Assembly (NCBI GenBank): GCA_040080145.1
Contig: JBEBJA010000086.1
Coordinates: 1-36,025, forward strand
From: JANXVY01 sp040080145
GTDB taxonomy: Bacteria > Pseudomonadota > Alphaproteobacteria > Rhizobiales > Hyphomicrobiaceae
Length of the DNA stretch: 36,025 nucleotides
Reading direction: 5' to 3'
The translations under genes were made by a program, and so were the position numbers. This document shows, in pieces, positions 7,524 through 15,359 of this stretch; position 1 is the stretch's first letter; the number at the start of each line of letters is the position of its first letter. A model generated the notes under the pieces. It worked only from the letters and a program-made list of their open reading frames with translations. It was not told the origin of the DNA and did no database searches.

Positions 7524-7789
7524 GGGGACACGAGGTCGTTGAGACGCAAGTACGTCAGCAGCTGCAATGGCTGTCCGGCAAGCTTGTTCAATGTCAATTT
7601 ATGCTTGGTCTGGAGCAGTCGCTTGTATAGAAAAACGATTGCGCCGACGCCGGAACTGTCGATGAAGTCGACATCGCTCATGTCGATGGTGACATCTTCG
7701 CCGCACTCAGACAACTCTTCGAACACCGGTCGCTGCGTTTTCATTGCCGCCGCGTCCATATCCCCAGAAACTTTGAAAACTCGTGCCAT
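7520..7789 (-). CDS. STAS-domain anti-sigma-antagonist-like protein (SypA/SpoIIAA type), 89 aa
   Basis: A single STAS domain. It starts VFKVSGDMDA, continues through VTIDMSDVDFIDSSGVGA, and ends with LTLNKLAGQPLQLL and LRLNDL. The DSSGVG motif carries the conserved phosphorylatable Ser (Ser45 or Ser46). In partner-switching systems a kinase phosphorylates this Ser and a PP2C phosphatase removes the phosphate. The RsbW-REC-PP2C protein at 1343-2872 is the obvious enzyme for both. As the first gene of the operon it probably controls export or synthesis of the polysaccharide, as SypA does in V. fischeri (inference). The ATG at 7789 is preceded by GGGGAAA. Confidence 0.9.
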   Translation of the reverse strand: MARVFKVSGDMDAAAMKTQRPVFEELSECGEDVTIDMSDVDFIDSSGVGAIVFLYKRLLQTKHKLTLNKLAGQPLQLLTYLRLNDLVSP

Positions 7790-8043
7790 CGCTTTCCCCC
7801 GAGCCTAACCCGACGTGGCAAAAACTGCCCCTGCGCGAATCGCAATAATTACGGTTAACGGTCTGATTGGCAGCATTCATAGGGTTGCGCAAGCCCTACC
7901 TCACGACGCGGAAATCGACGAAAAGCTATCCAGGCGTGCACTGCTGATTTGCATCGGTGCTAGGCTTTCGCGAGGGCATGGCGGGGTCAGAGGATCGGCG
8001 TCGCGCGGCCGTTTGCCATTGGATTTGTTGATGACGAGCATGG
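7790..8043 (-). promoter_or_regulatory. Upstream region of the exopolysaccharide operon
   Basis: These 254 bases lie between the STAS gene start and the stop of the FAH-family gene, both on the minus strand. The part nearest the STAS start is relatively AT-rich and holds a GTTAAC core within the direct repeat ACGGTTAACGGT around 7852-7863, a possible regulator site. No certain -35/-10 pair is called. The promoter assignment is from position only. Confidence 0.35.
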
Positions 8044-8727
8044 CTAGACGATGCGGGTGTGCACGGTGCCGACCCCGGCGATTTCGCCAACGAGTACATT
8101 GGAGCGAACGGCGGGGCCGACGCCCTCGGGGGTGCCGGTCATAATGAGGTCGCCGGGGGCTAAGGCGACGAGGCGGGACAGTTCGGCGATGATTTCCGGC
8201 ACGGTCCAGATCTGGTCGGCAAGGTCGCCGTTCTGGCGGGGAGCACCGTCTATGGTGAGGGTTATGGCTGCGGATGTAGGATGCCCCGACTGGGCGGTGG
8301 GTAGAATTGTGCCGACCGGGGCCGAGGCATCAAAGCCCTTGCTCAAGTCCCACGGACGCCGGGCGGCTTTAGCGGCGTCCTGCATGTCGCGCCGGGTGAG
8401 GTCGATGCCAACGGCATAGCCGTAGACGTGATCGAGGGCGGCTGCGGTGTCGATGTTAATGCCGCCTTTGCCGATGGCGACGACGAGTTCGACTTCATGG
8501 TGGAGGTTTTCCGTTGCGGACGGATAGGGTGTATCGGCGCCGTCAAGGACCAGAGCATCGGCTGGTTTCATGAAGAAGAAGGGCGGCTCGCGGGTGTCGG
8601 CCCCCATCTCGCGGGCGTGGGCTGCGTAGTTGCGGCCAACGCAGTAGATGCGGCGAACGGGAAAGCGGTCGCCTCCCAGCACAGGAACAGATGGCTGTTT
8701 AGGGGCAGGAATGACGAAATTGCTCAT
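8044..8727 (-). CDS. Fumarylacetoacetate hydrolase (FAH) family protein, 227 aa
   Basis: A cytoplasmic metal-dependent hydrolase, decarboxylase or isomerase of the FAH superfamily. It shows RIYCVGRNYAAHAREMG at the N-terminus, then FFFMKP, the HHEVELVVAIG metal-binding strand (Glu-x-Glu) followed by the DLTRRDMQ region with its acidic ligand, KGFDASAPVG, and the C-terminal PGDLIMTGTPEGVGP. Length fits the short fumarylpyruvate hydrolase/YcgM-like branch. It probably acts on a 2,4-dioxo acid from aromatic catabolism, but no pathway partners are nearby and the substrate is unknown. The ATG at 8727 has an AGAGAG Shine-Dalgarno-like sequence. It appears monocistronic. Confidence 0.88.
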   Translation of the reverse strand: MSNFVIPAPKQPSVPVLGGDRFPVRRIYCVGRNYAAHAREMGADTREPPFFFMKPADALVLDGADTPYPSATENLHHEVELVVAIGKGGINIDTAAALDHVYGYAVGIDLTRRDMQDAAKAARRPWDLSKGFDASAPVGTILPTAQSGHPTSAAITLTIDGAPRQNGDLADQIWTVPEIIAELSRLVALAPGDLIMTGTPEGVGPAVRSNVLVGEIAGVGTVHTRIV

Positions 8728-9263
8728 GACGGGCTCTCTGCTTTTGAATGCGGGCGGCGAAACTTATCCCCGGTCGTGCGAGCTGTGAGATTTTGGGATC
8801 ACCTTATTTCACGAGGGCTGGTTCTAGAGCTGCTTTTACTGGGAAATAAGGGTTTTGCGAGGAGTCCCGCAACCCATCAGCTGGCCGGGGCTTGGAATGC
8901 AGCAGTTTACTCTGCGACTGGCGGATTAAGATGGTCCGCTAGGTGTTCTCAGCCGCTTCGCGAAACACGGATCAGGGCTTGCTGCGGAAACGCGGCATCG
9001 GTCCACATCTCCGTAATACGAAAATGGCGAGACCGGCGGGGAAACCCGGCCCTGATCCGTCACCCTCAGTTTTATCGCTCCGGGCTGGAAGGCTGCGGGG
9101 GGATTGGCGCGTGTGGGTGGGACCCCTGGGTCCCGTGCGCATGGGATGACAACTTTCTCGCTTGATCGCTGAATGGCCAAGGCGTGTTCCGGGGGGAACT
9201 TCGCTGCTGGCGAGCGCGGCCTAGGGTCTGATCATCAACCCCGGCAGTGAGGCTCAGCGGACC
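8728..9263. other. Divergent intergenic region without a gene
   Basis: These 536 bases separate the leftward FAH gene from the rightward hydrolase gene. Small open frames here have no family resemblance and no good ribosome site. A hairpin GGGACCC-CT-GGGTCCC lies around 9119-9134, followed by GCATGGGATGAC, wording I associate with dispersed intergenic sequences in alphaproteobacteria (memory only). Promoters for both genes should lie here. Confidence 0.5.
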
Positions 9264-10136
9264 ATGACGGCAGCAAACACAACCTTCAAAATCGCAGGCG
9301 GCAAAACCGGTGTCCTCCTTCTCCACGGGCTTTGCGGAACGCCTGCCGAGATGCGTTTCGTGGCCATGGGCCTTGGCCGGGCAGGCTACACCGTCCATTG
9401 CCCGCTGCTGGCGGGTCACGGCGGCAGCCGGGCGGACATCGTCAAGACGGGCTGGCTCGATTGGTACCGCAGCGCCGAGGTTGCCTTGGCCGACCTGCGC
9501 AAGGAGTGCGACACGGTGATCGTCGGCGGGCTGTGCCTTGGCAGCATCATCGGACTGCACCTCGCCATGAAGCAACCCGAGCAGGTTCAAGGCGTCGCGC
9601 TGTTCTCGCCGACGCTGTGGGTCAACGGGTGGGCAATGCCCTGGTACACCAAGCTGTTCGGTTTGGTCCGCCACAAGTGGCTTGCAAACCTGATGCAGTT
9701 TCCCGATGCGGCGTCGTTGGGCATCAAATGTCCGCGGGTCCGGGAGTTCGTGCGGCAGGCGCTGGCGAATTCAGACGGCAACGAGTTGGGCACGAACGGA
9801 ACGCCGGCCGCGATGCTGCTTGAACACCGCTGGATGGTGAAGGCGGCGATGAAGGGCCTTAAGTCAGTCAAGCAGCCGATCTTGATCGTGCACTCGCGGG
9901 AAGACGATCACGCCAACCTCAACAACGCGACGTACCTGCAGGGTGCACTCGGCGGCATCGTCGACATGGTGGTGCTGAACGACAGCTATCACATGATCAC
10001 GCTCGACAAGCAGCGCCAGGTCGTCGTCGACCAAACGCGGTCGTTCGTCGACCGGGTGGTCAACCAGATCCAGATTATTGCGGCGGGCCCCGCGCCGGTC
10101 AGCCAATTCCGCAATCAAAAGCTCGCCATGGCCTAA
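9264..10136 (+). CDS. Alpha/beta hydrolase with a cysteine at the nucleophile elbow, 290 aa
   Basis: A serine-hydrolase-fold protein of the carboxylesterase/monoacylglycerol lipase type. The oxyanion loop is LLLHGLCGTPAEM (residues 18-30) and PLLAGHGGS follows. The nucleophile elbow reads GGLCLGS, so residue 91 is Cys (codon TGC) where esterases have Ser. An Asp near 214-215 (HSREDDHANL) and His243 (SYHMITLD) complete a triad. Cys-Asp-His triads are known in dienelactone hydrolase and in thioesterase-like enzymes. The gene is followed 45 bases later by an acyl-carrier-like gene, so a role on a thioester or acyl group is attractive but unproven. The C-terminus (about 265-290) extends beyond the fold. 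Confidence 0.85.
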   Translation: MTAANTTFKIAGGKTGVLLLHGLCGTPAEMRFVAMGLGRAGYTVHCPLLAGHGGSRADIVKTGWLDWYRSAEVALADLRKECDTVIVGGLCLGSIIGLHLAMKQPEQVQGVALFSPTLWVNGWAMPWYTKLFGLVRHKWLANLMQFPDAASLGIKCPRVREFVRQALANSDGNELGTNGTPAAMLLEHRWMVKAAMKGLKSVKQPILIVHSREDDHANLNNATYLQGALGGIVDMVVLNDSYHMITLDKQRQVVVDQTRSFVDRVVNQIQIIAAGPAPVSQFRNQKLAMA

Positions 10137-10181
10137 CCCGTTTCGCCGCCCTCGTATGCCCCCCCCAACAGAGAGAGTGTC

Positions 10182-10493
10182 ATGTCCGATGTTACCGCGA
10201 AGATCGCTGCCATTTTGAAGCGCTACATGAGGGATCCCGCCGCGCCGGTTGTCGAGTTCACGACGCTGAACGAACTCGATATCGACTGGATGGATTTGCC
10301 GATGATCTCGCTTGATATCGAGGATGCGTTCGGGGTGCAGATTCCCTACGACGACGAGATCGATGCCGCAGCGACTGTGCGGACGCTGGTGGTCTGCGTG
10401 GGGGCGGGCTTAGCGGCGAAGGCGTTGCAGCCAGCGCCCCGGCCTCGCGTCAAGAGCACCTGGCTTTCAACAGGCGCCGAACGGCGGCGGTGA
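10182..10493 (+). CDS. Acyl-carrier-protein-like protein lacking the phosphopantetheine serine, 103 aa
   Basis: Residues about 1-78 align with the ACP four-helix pattern: KIAAILKRYM, TTLNELDIDWMDLPMISLDIEDAFGV, QIPYDDEID, and TVRTLVVCV. In ACPs the second helix begins with Asp-Ser-Leu, and the Ser carries 4'-phosphopantetheine. Here the matching tripeptide is Asp-Trp-Met (Trp36, codon TGG), so the protein should not be modified at the usual site. A Pro/Arg-rich tail (about 80-103) follows. The ATG at 10182 has GAGAGA upstream. It is probably cotranscribed with the Cys-nucleophile hydrolase. It may have become a pure protein-protein adaptor. The stop lies just before a dispersed repeat. Confidence 0.75.
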   Translation: MSDVTAKIAAILKRYMRDPAAPVVEFTTLNELDIDWMDLPMISLDIEDAFGVQIPYDDEIDAAATVRTLVVCVGAGLAAKALQPAPRPRVKSTWLSTGAERRR

Positions 10494-10496
10494 GGG

Positions 10497-10602
10497 TATA
10501 CCGTCGCGCAGAAGTTTTGGCTCTTTGGTTCGCTGGCTGCGCGACGGTATTGTCTTTTGCTTGCGGGTGGGCGCCCCACCAACCCCACGCGCCTTGGAAC
10601 GA
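10497..10602 (+). repeat. Dispersed hairpin repeat, copy 2 (first hairpin and spacer only)
   Basis: The hairpin arms ATACCGTCGCGCA (10498-10510) and TGCGCGACGGTAT (10538-10550) match hairpin A of copy 1 in layout, with a similar loop (GAAGTTTTGGCTCTT versus GAAGTTTTGACTCTT). The CACCAACCCCACGCGC spacer follows. The second hairpin is missing. The stem bases differ from copy 1 but stay complementary, which suggests selection for the fold. It lies between convergent genes. Confidence 0.8.
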
Positions 10603-10612
10603 TCCGGGAGCT

Positions 10613-12082
10613 TCACGTTCCGCAGAACGTGTGTTCGACGATCTGCTCGGGACGCGGCGGGTCTGCCAAGTGGTGGTGGTCCAGCTGGTCTTCGAAGGGA
10701 TGCGCGAGGACCGTCAGGAGCGTTCTAAAGGGACCCAAATCGCCGTCGGCGACCGCGGCAAGGAGCGCTTCCTCAACGCGATGATTGCGCGGGATAAAGG
10801 CTGGATTGGCAGAGCGCATCATCTGACGGCGTGCTGCGGGGTCGCCACTGTCCTGGGCCGCGCGCAGGCGCCATTTCTGCAGCCAAGCGGCGATGGCTGC
10901 CTGATCGGTAAACAGTTGGCGCAGCGCGATCTCGCTGACGGGGTCAGGGGTCACATCGCAGAGGCGGCGGAACGTCAAGGTGAAGTCGGCCTTGCTCGCG
11001 GCCATCGCGTGAAGCAGGTCCTGGCCCAGAGCGTGATCGCCGCTGGCGTCGCTGGACAGGCCCAGCTTGCGACGCAGGCCGGTGGTGTAGGACGCCTCAA
11101 ACACCGTCGGGAAGCCGCCGATAGCAGCTTGGGCGTGTTGAAGCCCGGCTTCCTTGCCGTCCGCCAAGAACGGGACCAGCGTTTCAGCGAAACGGGCTAA
11201 ATTCCATTGAGCGATGTAGGGCTGGTTGCCATAGGAATACCGGCCCATCTGGTCGATGTAGCTGTAGACCTGAGCTGGGTCATAGGCGTCCATGAAGGCG
11301 CAGGGGCCGTAGTCGATCGTCTCACCGCTGATCGCCATGTTGTCGGTGTTCATAACGCCGTGGATGAAGCCGGTTAGCTGCCATTGCGCGATCAATCTGG
11401 CTTGGCGCTCGATGACTGCGTCAAGCAGCGCCGCATATGGGTTAACAGCGGCGGCGGCGTCTGGATAGTGACGCGCGATGACGTAATCGGCGAGCGCCTT
11501 CACGCCATCGGTGTCTGCGCGGGCGGCAAAGTACTGGAATGTGCCGACACGGACATGACTGGCGGCGACGCGGGTCAACACGGCACCGGGCAGATGGGTT
11601 TCGCGAACCACCGTGTCGCCAGAGGCGACAACCGCAAGCGAGCGGGTTGTCGGGATGGCAAGCGCTGCGAAAGCCTCGCTGATGAGGTATTCCCGCAGCG
11701 CCGGTCCAAGTGCCAGGCGGCCATCGCCGCGACGGGAAAATTGCGTTGGTCCCGCACCCTTCAGTTGGATGTCGCGACGATGACCATCTGTAGCGATCAG
11801 CTCTCCAAGCAGAATAGCGCGGCCGTCGCCAAGCTGGGGGACGAAATTTCCGAACTGATGACCTGCGTAGGCCATGGCAACCGGCTCACTACCTGCTGCG
11901 ATATTGTTGCCCGCCAGGATCTGGATGCCTTCGGGCGAACCTAATGCCACGGGATCTAGCCCGAGCAGCCGCGCCAATTGCGTGTTGAGCTGGATGAGCT
12001 TTGGCGCGGACACGGCGGCCGGACGCTGGGACTGAAAGAACCGCTGCGGCAGCCGCGCATAGGTGTTGTCGAAACGGATCAC
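10613..12082 (-). CDS. selO: Protein adenylyltransferase SelO (YdiU/UPF0061 family), about 489 aa
   Basis: A pseudokinase-fold enzyme that transfers AMP to Ser/Thr/Tyr of target proteins, linked to the redox stress response in E. coli. The family is clear from YARLPQRFF at the start, YAGHQFGNFVPQLGDGRA, LKGAGPTQFSRRGDGR, the GxVxR region (VVRETHLPGAVLTRVAASH), FIHGVMNTDNM and IDYGPCAFMDAYDP (DFG-like metal site). The terminal FCGT contains the family's conserved C-terminal Cys. I chose the GTG at 12082 because CGAGG lies eight bases upstream; an in-frame GTG at 12115 would add 11 residues. A 7-bp hairpin overlaps the 3' end (10614-10631). Confidence 0.93.
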   Translation of the reverse strand: MIRFDNTYARLPQRFFQSQRPAAVSAPKLIQLNTQLARLLGLDPVALGSPEGIQILAGNNIAAGSEPVAMAYAGHQFGNFVPQLGDGRAILLGELIATDGHRRDIQLKGAGPTQFSRRGDGRLALGPALREYLISEAFAALAIPTTRSLAVVASGDTVVRETHLPGAVLTRVAASHVRVGTFQYFAARADTDGVKALADYVIARHYPDAAAAVNPYAALLDAVIERQARLIAQWQLTGFIHGVMNTDNMAISGETIDYGPCAFMDAYDPAQVYSYIDQMGRYSYGNQPYIAQWNLARFAETLVPFLADGKEAGLQHAQAAIGGFPTVFEASYTTGLRRKLGLSSDASGDHALGQDLLHAMAASKADFTLTFRRLCDVTPDPVSEIALRQLFTDQAAIAAWLQKWRLRAAQDSGDPAARRQMMRSANPAFIPRNHRVEEALLAAVADGDLGPFRTLLTVLAHPFEDQLDHHHLADPPRPEQIVEHTFCGT

Positions 12083-12303
12083 GTTGGAAGCCTCGCGGAG
12101 TAATGCCAAGAGCACGTTCGCAGTTTCATAGCATCTAATGCTAGGTTTGGACGCGTACTAGGTCTTTGCAATTCGTGACTGATTCACGCATTCAAAGGCG
12201 CTGCGTGCTTCCATCTCAAACGATCAGGCTTTAGGGTACTGGATGCCGCCGTCTGGGCGGGGCAGATGCCGCCCCCGCGGGCCGCCTCGGAATTGAAGGC
12301 GAC

Positions 12304-12954
12304 ATGGCAGACAGCAACGAAGCGTCACGTATCGAAGCAGGGGTGGAGAACCTTGGCAAAGCAGGCTTCTCTATCAACGTCGGCATCTTGCCACTTGACC
12401 TCATCGCAAGCCTTGTCGCCGAACAGCGGCGGCGGGAAGATAACGGCGAGCTGGCCTTGGCCGGGTTAGGACGCGGCGGCTCGCACAGCTCTGGCGGCAG
12501 CCAGAGACAGGTGGAGTCGAGCTGGTTTGACAACCAGTCGGCGGCTGAACGGCATTTCTCGGCATTTGCGGAGCGCGTGCGGCTCGTGATCAATCGCCGT
12601 CTGATGCTTGGACTGTTTGAGTTCGAAGCACAGTTTCTTCATTATCCCCCCGGTGGATTCTACCGGCGGCATGTCGATGCCCTGCGGGGCGAGCGCAACC
12701 GCGTCGTCTCGATGGTCGCCTATTTAAACGAAGACTGGTCGCGCGACGATGGCGGTGAGCTGTCGGTTTGGGCAGAAGGCGGCGAGGGCGAACCGGTTGC
12801 GGAGGTTGTGCCGTTAGCCGGCACCGTCGTGCTGATGCTCTCGGAGCTCATTCCCCATGAGGCAAAGGTCGCGCGACGGGATCGCCGCGCCATCGCTGGC
12901 TGGTTCAGTGTCAACACCTCGTCATCTCAGCGGATCAATCCGGCCAGACTCTAA
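12304..12954 (+). CDS. 2-oxoglutarate/Fe(II) dioxygenase, prolyl-4-hydroxylase-like, 216 aa
   Basis: A small cytoplasmic oxygenase of the P4Hc/SM-20 class that probably hydroxylates a protein residue. The iron triad is His123-x-Asp125 (FYRRHVDAL) and His185 (IPHEAKV). Arg195 in DRRAIAGWF would bind 2-oxoglutarate. The double-stranded beta-helix strands are recognisable (FEFEAQFLHYPPGGFY, RVVSMVAYLNEDW, GGELSVW, GTVVLML). The target is unknown. It is divergent from selO across about 220 bases and is followed by an unrecognised gene. The ATG at 12304 fits; no strong Shine-Dalgarno is seen. Confidence 0.88.
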   Translation: MADSNEASRIEAGVENLGKAGFSINVGILPLDLIASLVAEQRRREDNGELALAGLGRGGSHSSGGSQRQVESSWFDNQSAAERHFSAFAERVRLVINRRLMLGLFEFEAQFLHYPPGGFYRRHVDALRGERNRVVSMVAYLNEDWSRDDGGELSVWAEGGEGEPVAEVVPLAGTVVLMLSELIPHEAKVARRDRRAIAGWFSVNTSSSQRINPARL

Positions 12955-13005
12955 GACCGGGCGTTGCTGAACGGCCTCGAACGATGCGAAACTGCTAAGT
13001 TCGAC

Positions 13006-13641
13006 ATGGCGACTTTCAATCTCCCGGCGGGCTTTGACGCGAAGGCCAAATTGCTCGGTGCGGCCAATACGGTCATCGACACCGCCTGGAAGCCAATTGC
13101 CCAGCAGAGCGAAGGGCTGCTTACGTCCTCCCAGACCGTCGACATCAGCGACACGGCAACGCTTTCGTTTGCCAAGCTCGACGGCAACGTGCATCCAGCT
13201 TCCGGCGTATTTGTTCGCGATTTCCGGATGGCTCCCACTGACGATGGTGCCCGCGTTCGCTATACCATTCGCCTTCTGCTTGAGACGCGCACGACCGAGG
13301 GCCGCGTTGCCAACTTCAAGGATGGCAAGGCGGTTGGGCTGACAAGCTGGCAAGATGTACTGGCTGCTGCCCGTGTGGCCGATCAGCCAATCGACTTGCT
13401 GCTGTCCAACTCGAAGACCGAAGCGGTGAAGAAGTTTTTCGCCGATCTCAACTCGACCACGGGCTACCAGTCAGACGACATCGGCAAACGGTGTGATCGC
13501 ACCTATGACGAACTCGCGCGCCACTTCACGGTCACGGATAAGGTCGTGTCTTCATGCGGGTCCAAGGACAGGCGTGATGACGTCCGTGGATTGCGGTCCG
13601 TTGCTGCCATGACGCTGAATCAGGCGGCGTCCTTGCCGTAG
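13006..13641 (+). CDS. Hypothetical protein, about 211 aa
   Basis: I do not recognise a family. The frame is long, has GC-rich third positions like its neighbours, and encodes a soluble alpha/beta-looking protein without signal peptide or membrane segment. Features are a FNLPAGFDAKAKLLGAAN start, a beta-rich centre (ARVRYTIRLLLETRTTEGR) and a helix-rich end (LLLSNSKTEAVKKFFADLN), with two Cys in the last third. The start could be ATG 13006 or an in-frame TTG at 12964, only nine bases after the dioxygenase stop. The gene probably shares a transcript with the dioxygenase. Its last 22 bases overlap the end of soeC on the other strand. Confidence 0.6.
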   Translation: MATFNLPAGFDAKAKLLGAANTVIDTAWKPIAQQSEGLLTSSQTVDISDTATLSFAKLDGNVHPASGVFVRDFRMAPTDDGARVRYTIRLLLETRTTEGRVANFKDGKAVGLTSWQDVLAAARVADQPIDLLLSNSKTEAVKKFFADLNSTTGYQSDDIGKRCDRTYDELARHFTVTDKVVSSCGSKDRRDDVRGLRSVAAMTLNQAASLP

Positions 13642-14573
13642 AAGAGGACCACGACGTGTTCGGCTTCTGCGAAAAACAGCCAGCGCTCCGTGGCGACGCC
13701 AACGGCTGCGGATGCCGCCGCGATCAGCGCGAGCAACACCGGCATGCCAGCGCCGGTCAAGAGCGACAAGACAAGGCAGCCAGCAGGGATGGCAAACAGG
13801 GCGAGCATCACCAACCGGCGCAACTTGAGTGCGTGCTTGCGTGCAACTTCATAGCCCATTTCACGCATGACGAAATTGGCGCGCGAATGGGGCGGATCGA
13901 GGCTTCTGACTTTGCCGTAGCCGCCAAGTCCGGTTGCGGATTCAGCGGTGTAGGTGCGGGCTGCCGAGTCGATCGATTCCCAATAGTTGGACTTCAGGAA
14001 CCAGGCTACCGCAAGGGCCACCAGTGCGGCAGCGGTTGGCAAGACCGGCATCGTTCCCAGCAGCAGCGTGCCGATCAGATTGTGCAACACGCCGCCGGTC
14101 GCGAGGCCGAGTACGACATAGATTGGCGCGACGAGCGGCATGTGCCATGCGCGAACCGTCGGCAAAGATGCGTAGATCATGCCTGTGCACCACAGCGTGG
14201 CGACAGCACTTGCAATCGTGGCCAGCGCAAGCAGTCCGGTGAGGATGGGTCCGCCAAATCCGTACATCCAGGCGAGTGCGAGCAAGCCCGCGATGGGGTA
14301 GGTGATGATTGCCAGCACACCTTCGCGCGACAGCCAGGATGTGCGCCATTGCGACATGGCTCGCCACGCCCGCTCGGGACGGCCCAAGTGCAGGGTCGAC
14401 GACATCAGCCCGACGGTGATCAGGGCGAAGGCCGTGCCGAAAGCCACCAGCGCGGGCGTCATGCCCGGTGGTATGATGCGAACGAGGAGCGCGGAGACGG
14501 CAAGCCAGACAAGTAGTCCGTAGCCTGCGCCTGAGGCGGTTGTGAACAGTATTACCGAGTAGGCTGGATGCAC
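13620..14573 (-). CDS. soeC: SoeC-like DmsC/NrfD-type membrane anchor, 317 aa
   Basis: The membrane subunit of a DmsABC-type complex, passing electrons from the iron-sulfur subunit to the quinone pool. About eight hydrophobic segments are visible, starting with AYSVILFTTASGAGYGLLVW. LHLGRPERAWRAMSQWRTSWLSRE, the conserved DmsC loop, follows the second helix, and NYWESID precedes the last pair. The start is most likely the GTG at 14573, giving an N-terminus reading MHPAYSV as usual for this family and lying eight bases after AAGGAG; a GTG at 14582 would sit on the ribosome site. It lies 24 bases after soeB. Confidence 0.82.
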   Translation of the reverse strand: MHPAYSVILFTTASGAGYGLLVWLAVSALLVRIIPPGMTPALVAFGTAFALITVGLMSSTLHLGRPERAWRAMSQWRTSWLSREGVLAIITYPIAGLLALAWMYGFGGPILTGLLALATIASAVATLWCTGMIYASLPTVRAWHMPLVAPIYVVLGLATGGVLHNLIGTLLLGTMPVLPTAAALVALAVAWFLKSNYWESIDSAARTYTAESATGLGGYGKVRSLDPPHSRANFVMREMGYEVARKHALKLRRLVMLALFAIPAGCLVLSLLTGAGMPVLLALIAAASAAVGVATERWLFFAEAEHVVVLFYGKDAA

Positions 14574-14597
14574 GCCTCTCACTCCTTCAATACGAAA

Positions 14598-15359
14598 TCA
14601 GTTTGACAGGACGCGGTCGGCCCAGGCGAAGAACTTTGCCGACACCGTTCCGGCTTCCGTGCCTTTAGGTTTGATGGCGGCGGTCACCGGCATGAGTGCA
14701 CCGGCGGCTGTCGCGTCGCGCTTGGCGCGCGGGGGCAGGTATTTGTTCGTTGGCTTGAAGCCCATGTCCGGCAGGAGATCGAACCCTTGGCGTTGTGCAA
14801 CAAGTTTTGATACGTCGCTTTCTGGATCGCCCAAGTCGCCAAAGTGGCGGGCACTCGTGGGACATGCCTTGACGCAGGCGGGGACGCGGTCTTCAGGCTC
14901 GAAGGTTTCGTTGTAGATCCGGTCGACGCAGAGCGTGCACTTTTTCATGACGCCATGGGCATAGTCGTATTCGCGCGCGCCGTAGGCACAGGCCCATGAA
15001 CATAGCTTGCAGCCGATGCAGGTGTCGGGATCGACGAGGACGATACCGTCTTCGGCGCGCTTGTAGGATGCGCCGGTTGGACAGACGGTGACGCACGCGG
15101 GGGTTTCGCAGTGAAGGCACGAACGCGGAAAATGCACCGTGCGCCCGGCCTCGCCTTCGCCCACCTCGTAGTTATGAATACGATTGAGCCAAGCGCCGTG
15201 CGGATCGGCACCATATGGATCATGATCGCTCAGCGGCGCTGAATAGCCAGCGGTATTCCATTCCTTGCAGCTCGTAGCGCAGGCCTGGCAGCCCACACAC
15301 GTATCGAGGTCGATGACGAGACCGAGCTTTTTGCGCGTCGTTTCTGGTAGTGCAGTCAT
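14598..15359 (-). CDS. soeB: SoeB-like four-cluster ferredoxin subunit, 253 aa
   Basis: The electron-transfer subunit carrying four [4Fe-4S] clusters between the molybdenum subunit and the membrane anchor. Cys motifs are DTCVGCQACATSCKEWN, CLHCETPACVTVCPTGA, DTCIGCKLCSWACAYGA and CTLCVDRI plus PACVKACPTSA, the standard DmsB pattern. The C-terminal 60 residues (FKPTNKYLPPR onward) are an extension seen in SoeB-type proteins (memory). The start is the ATG at 15359, which overlaps the soeA stop as ATGA; a longer frame inside soeA is rejected. No signal peptide is present, so it faces the cytoplasm. Confidence 0.88.
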   Translation of the reverse strand: MTALPETTRKKLGLVIDLDTCVGCQACATSCKEWNTAGYSAPLSDHDPYGADPHGAWLNRIHNYEVGEGEAGRTVHFPRSCLHCETPACVTVCPTGASYKRAEDGIVLVDPDTCIGCKLCSWACAYGAREYDYAHGVMKKCTLCVDRIYNETFEPEDRVPACVKACPTSARHFGDLGDPESDVSKLVAQRQGFDLLPDMGFKPTNKYLPPRAKRDATAAGALMPVTAAIKPKGTEAGTVSAKFFAWADRVLSN

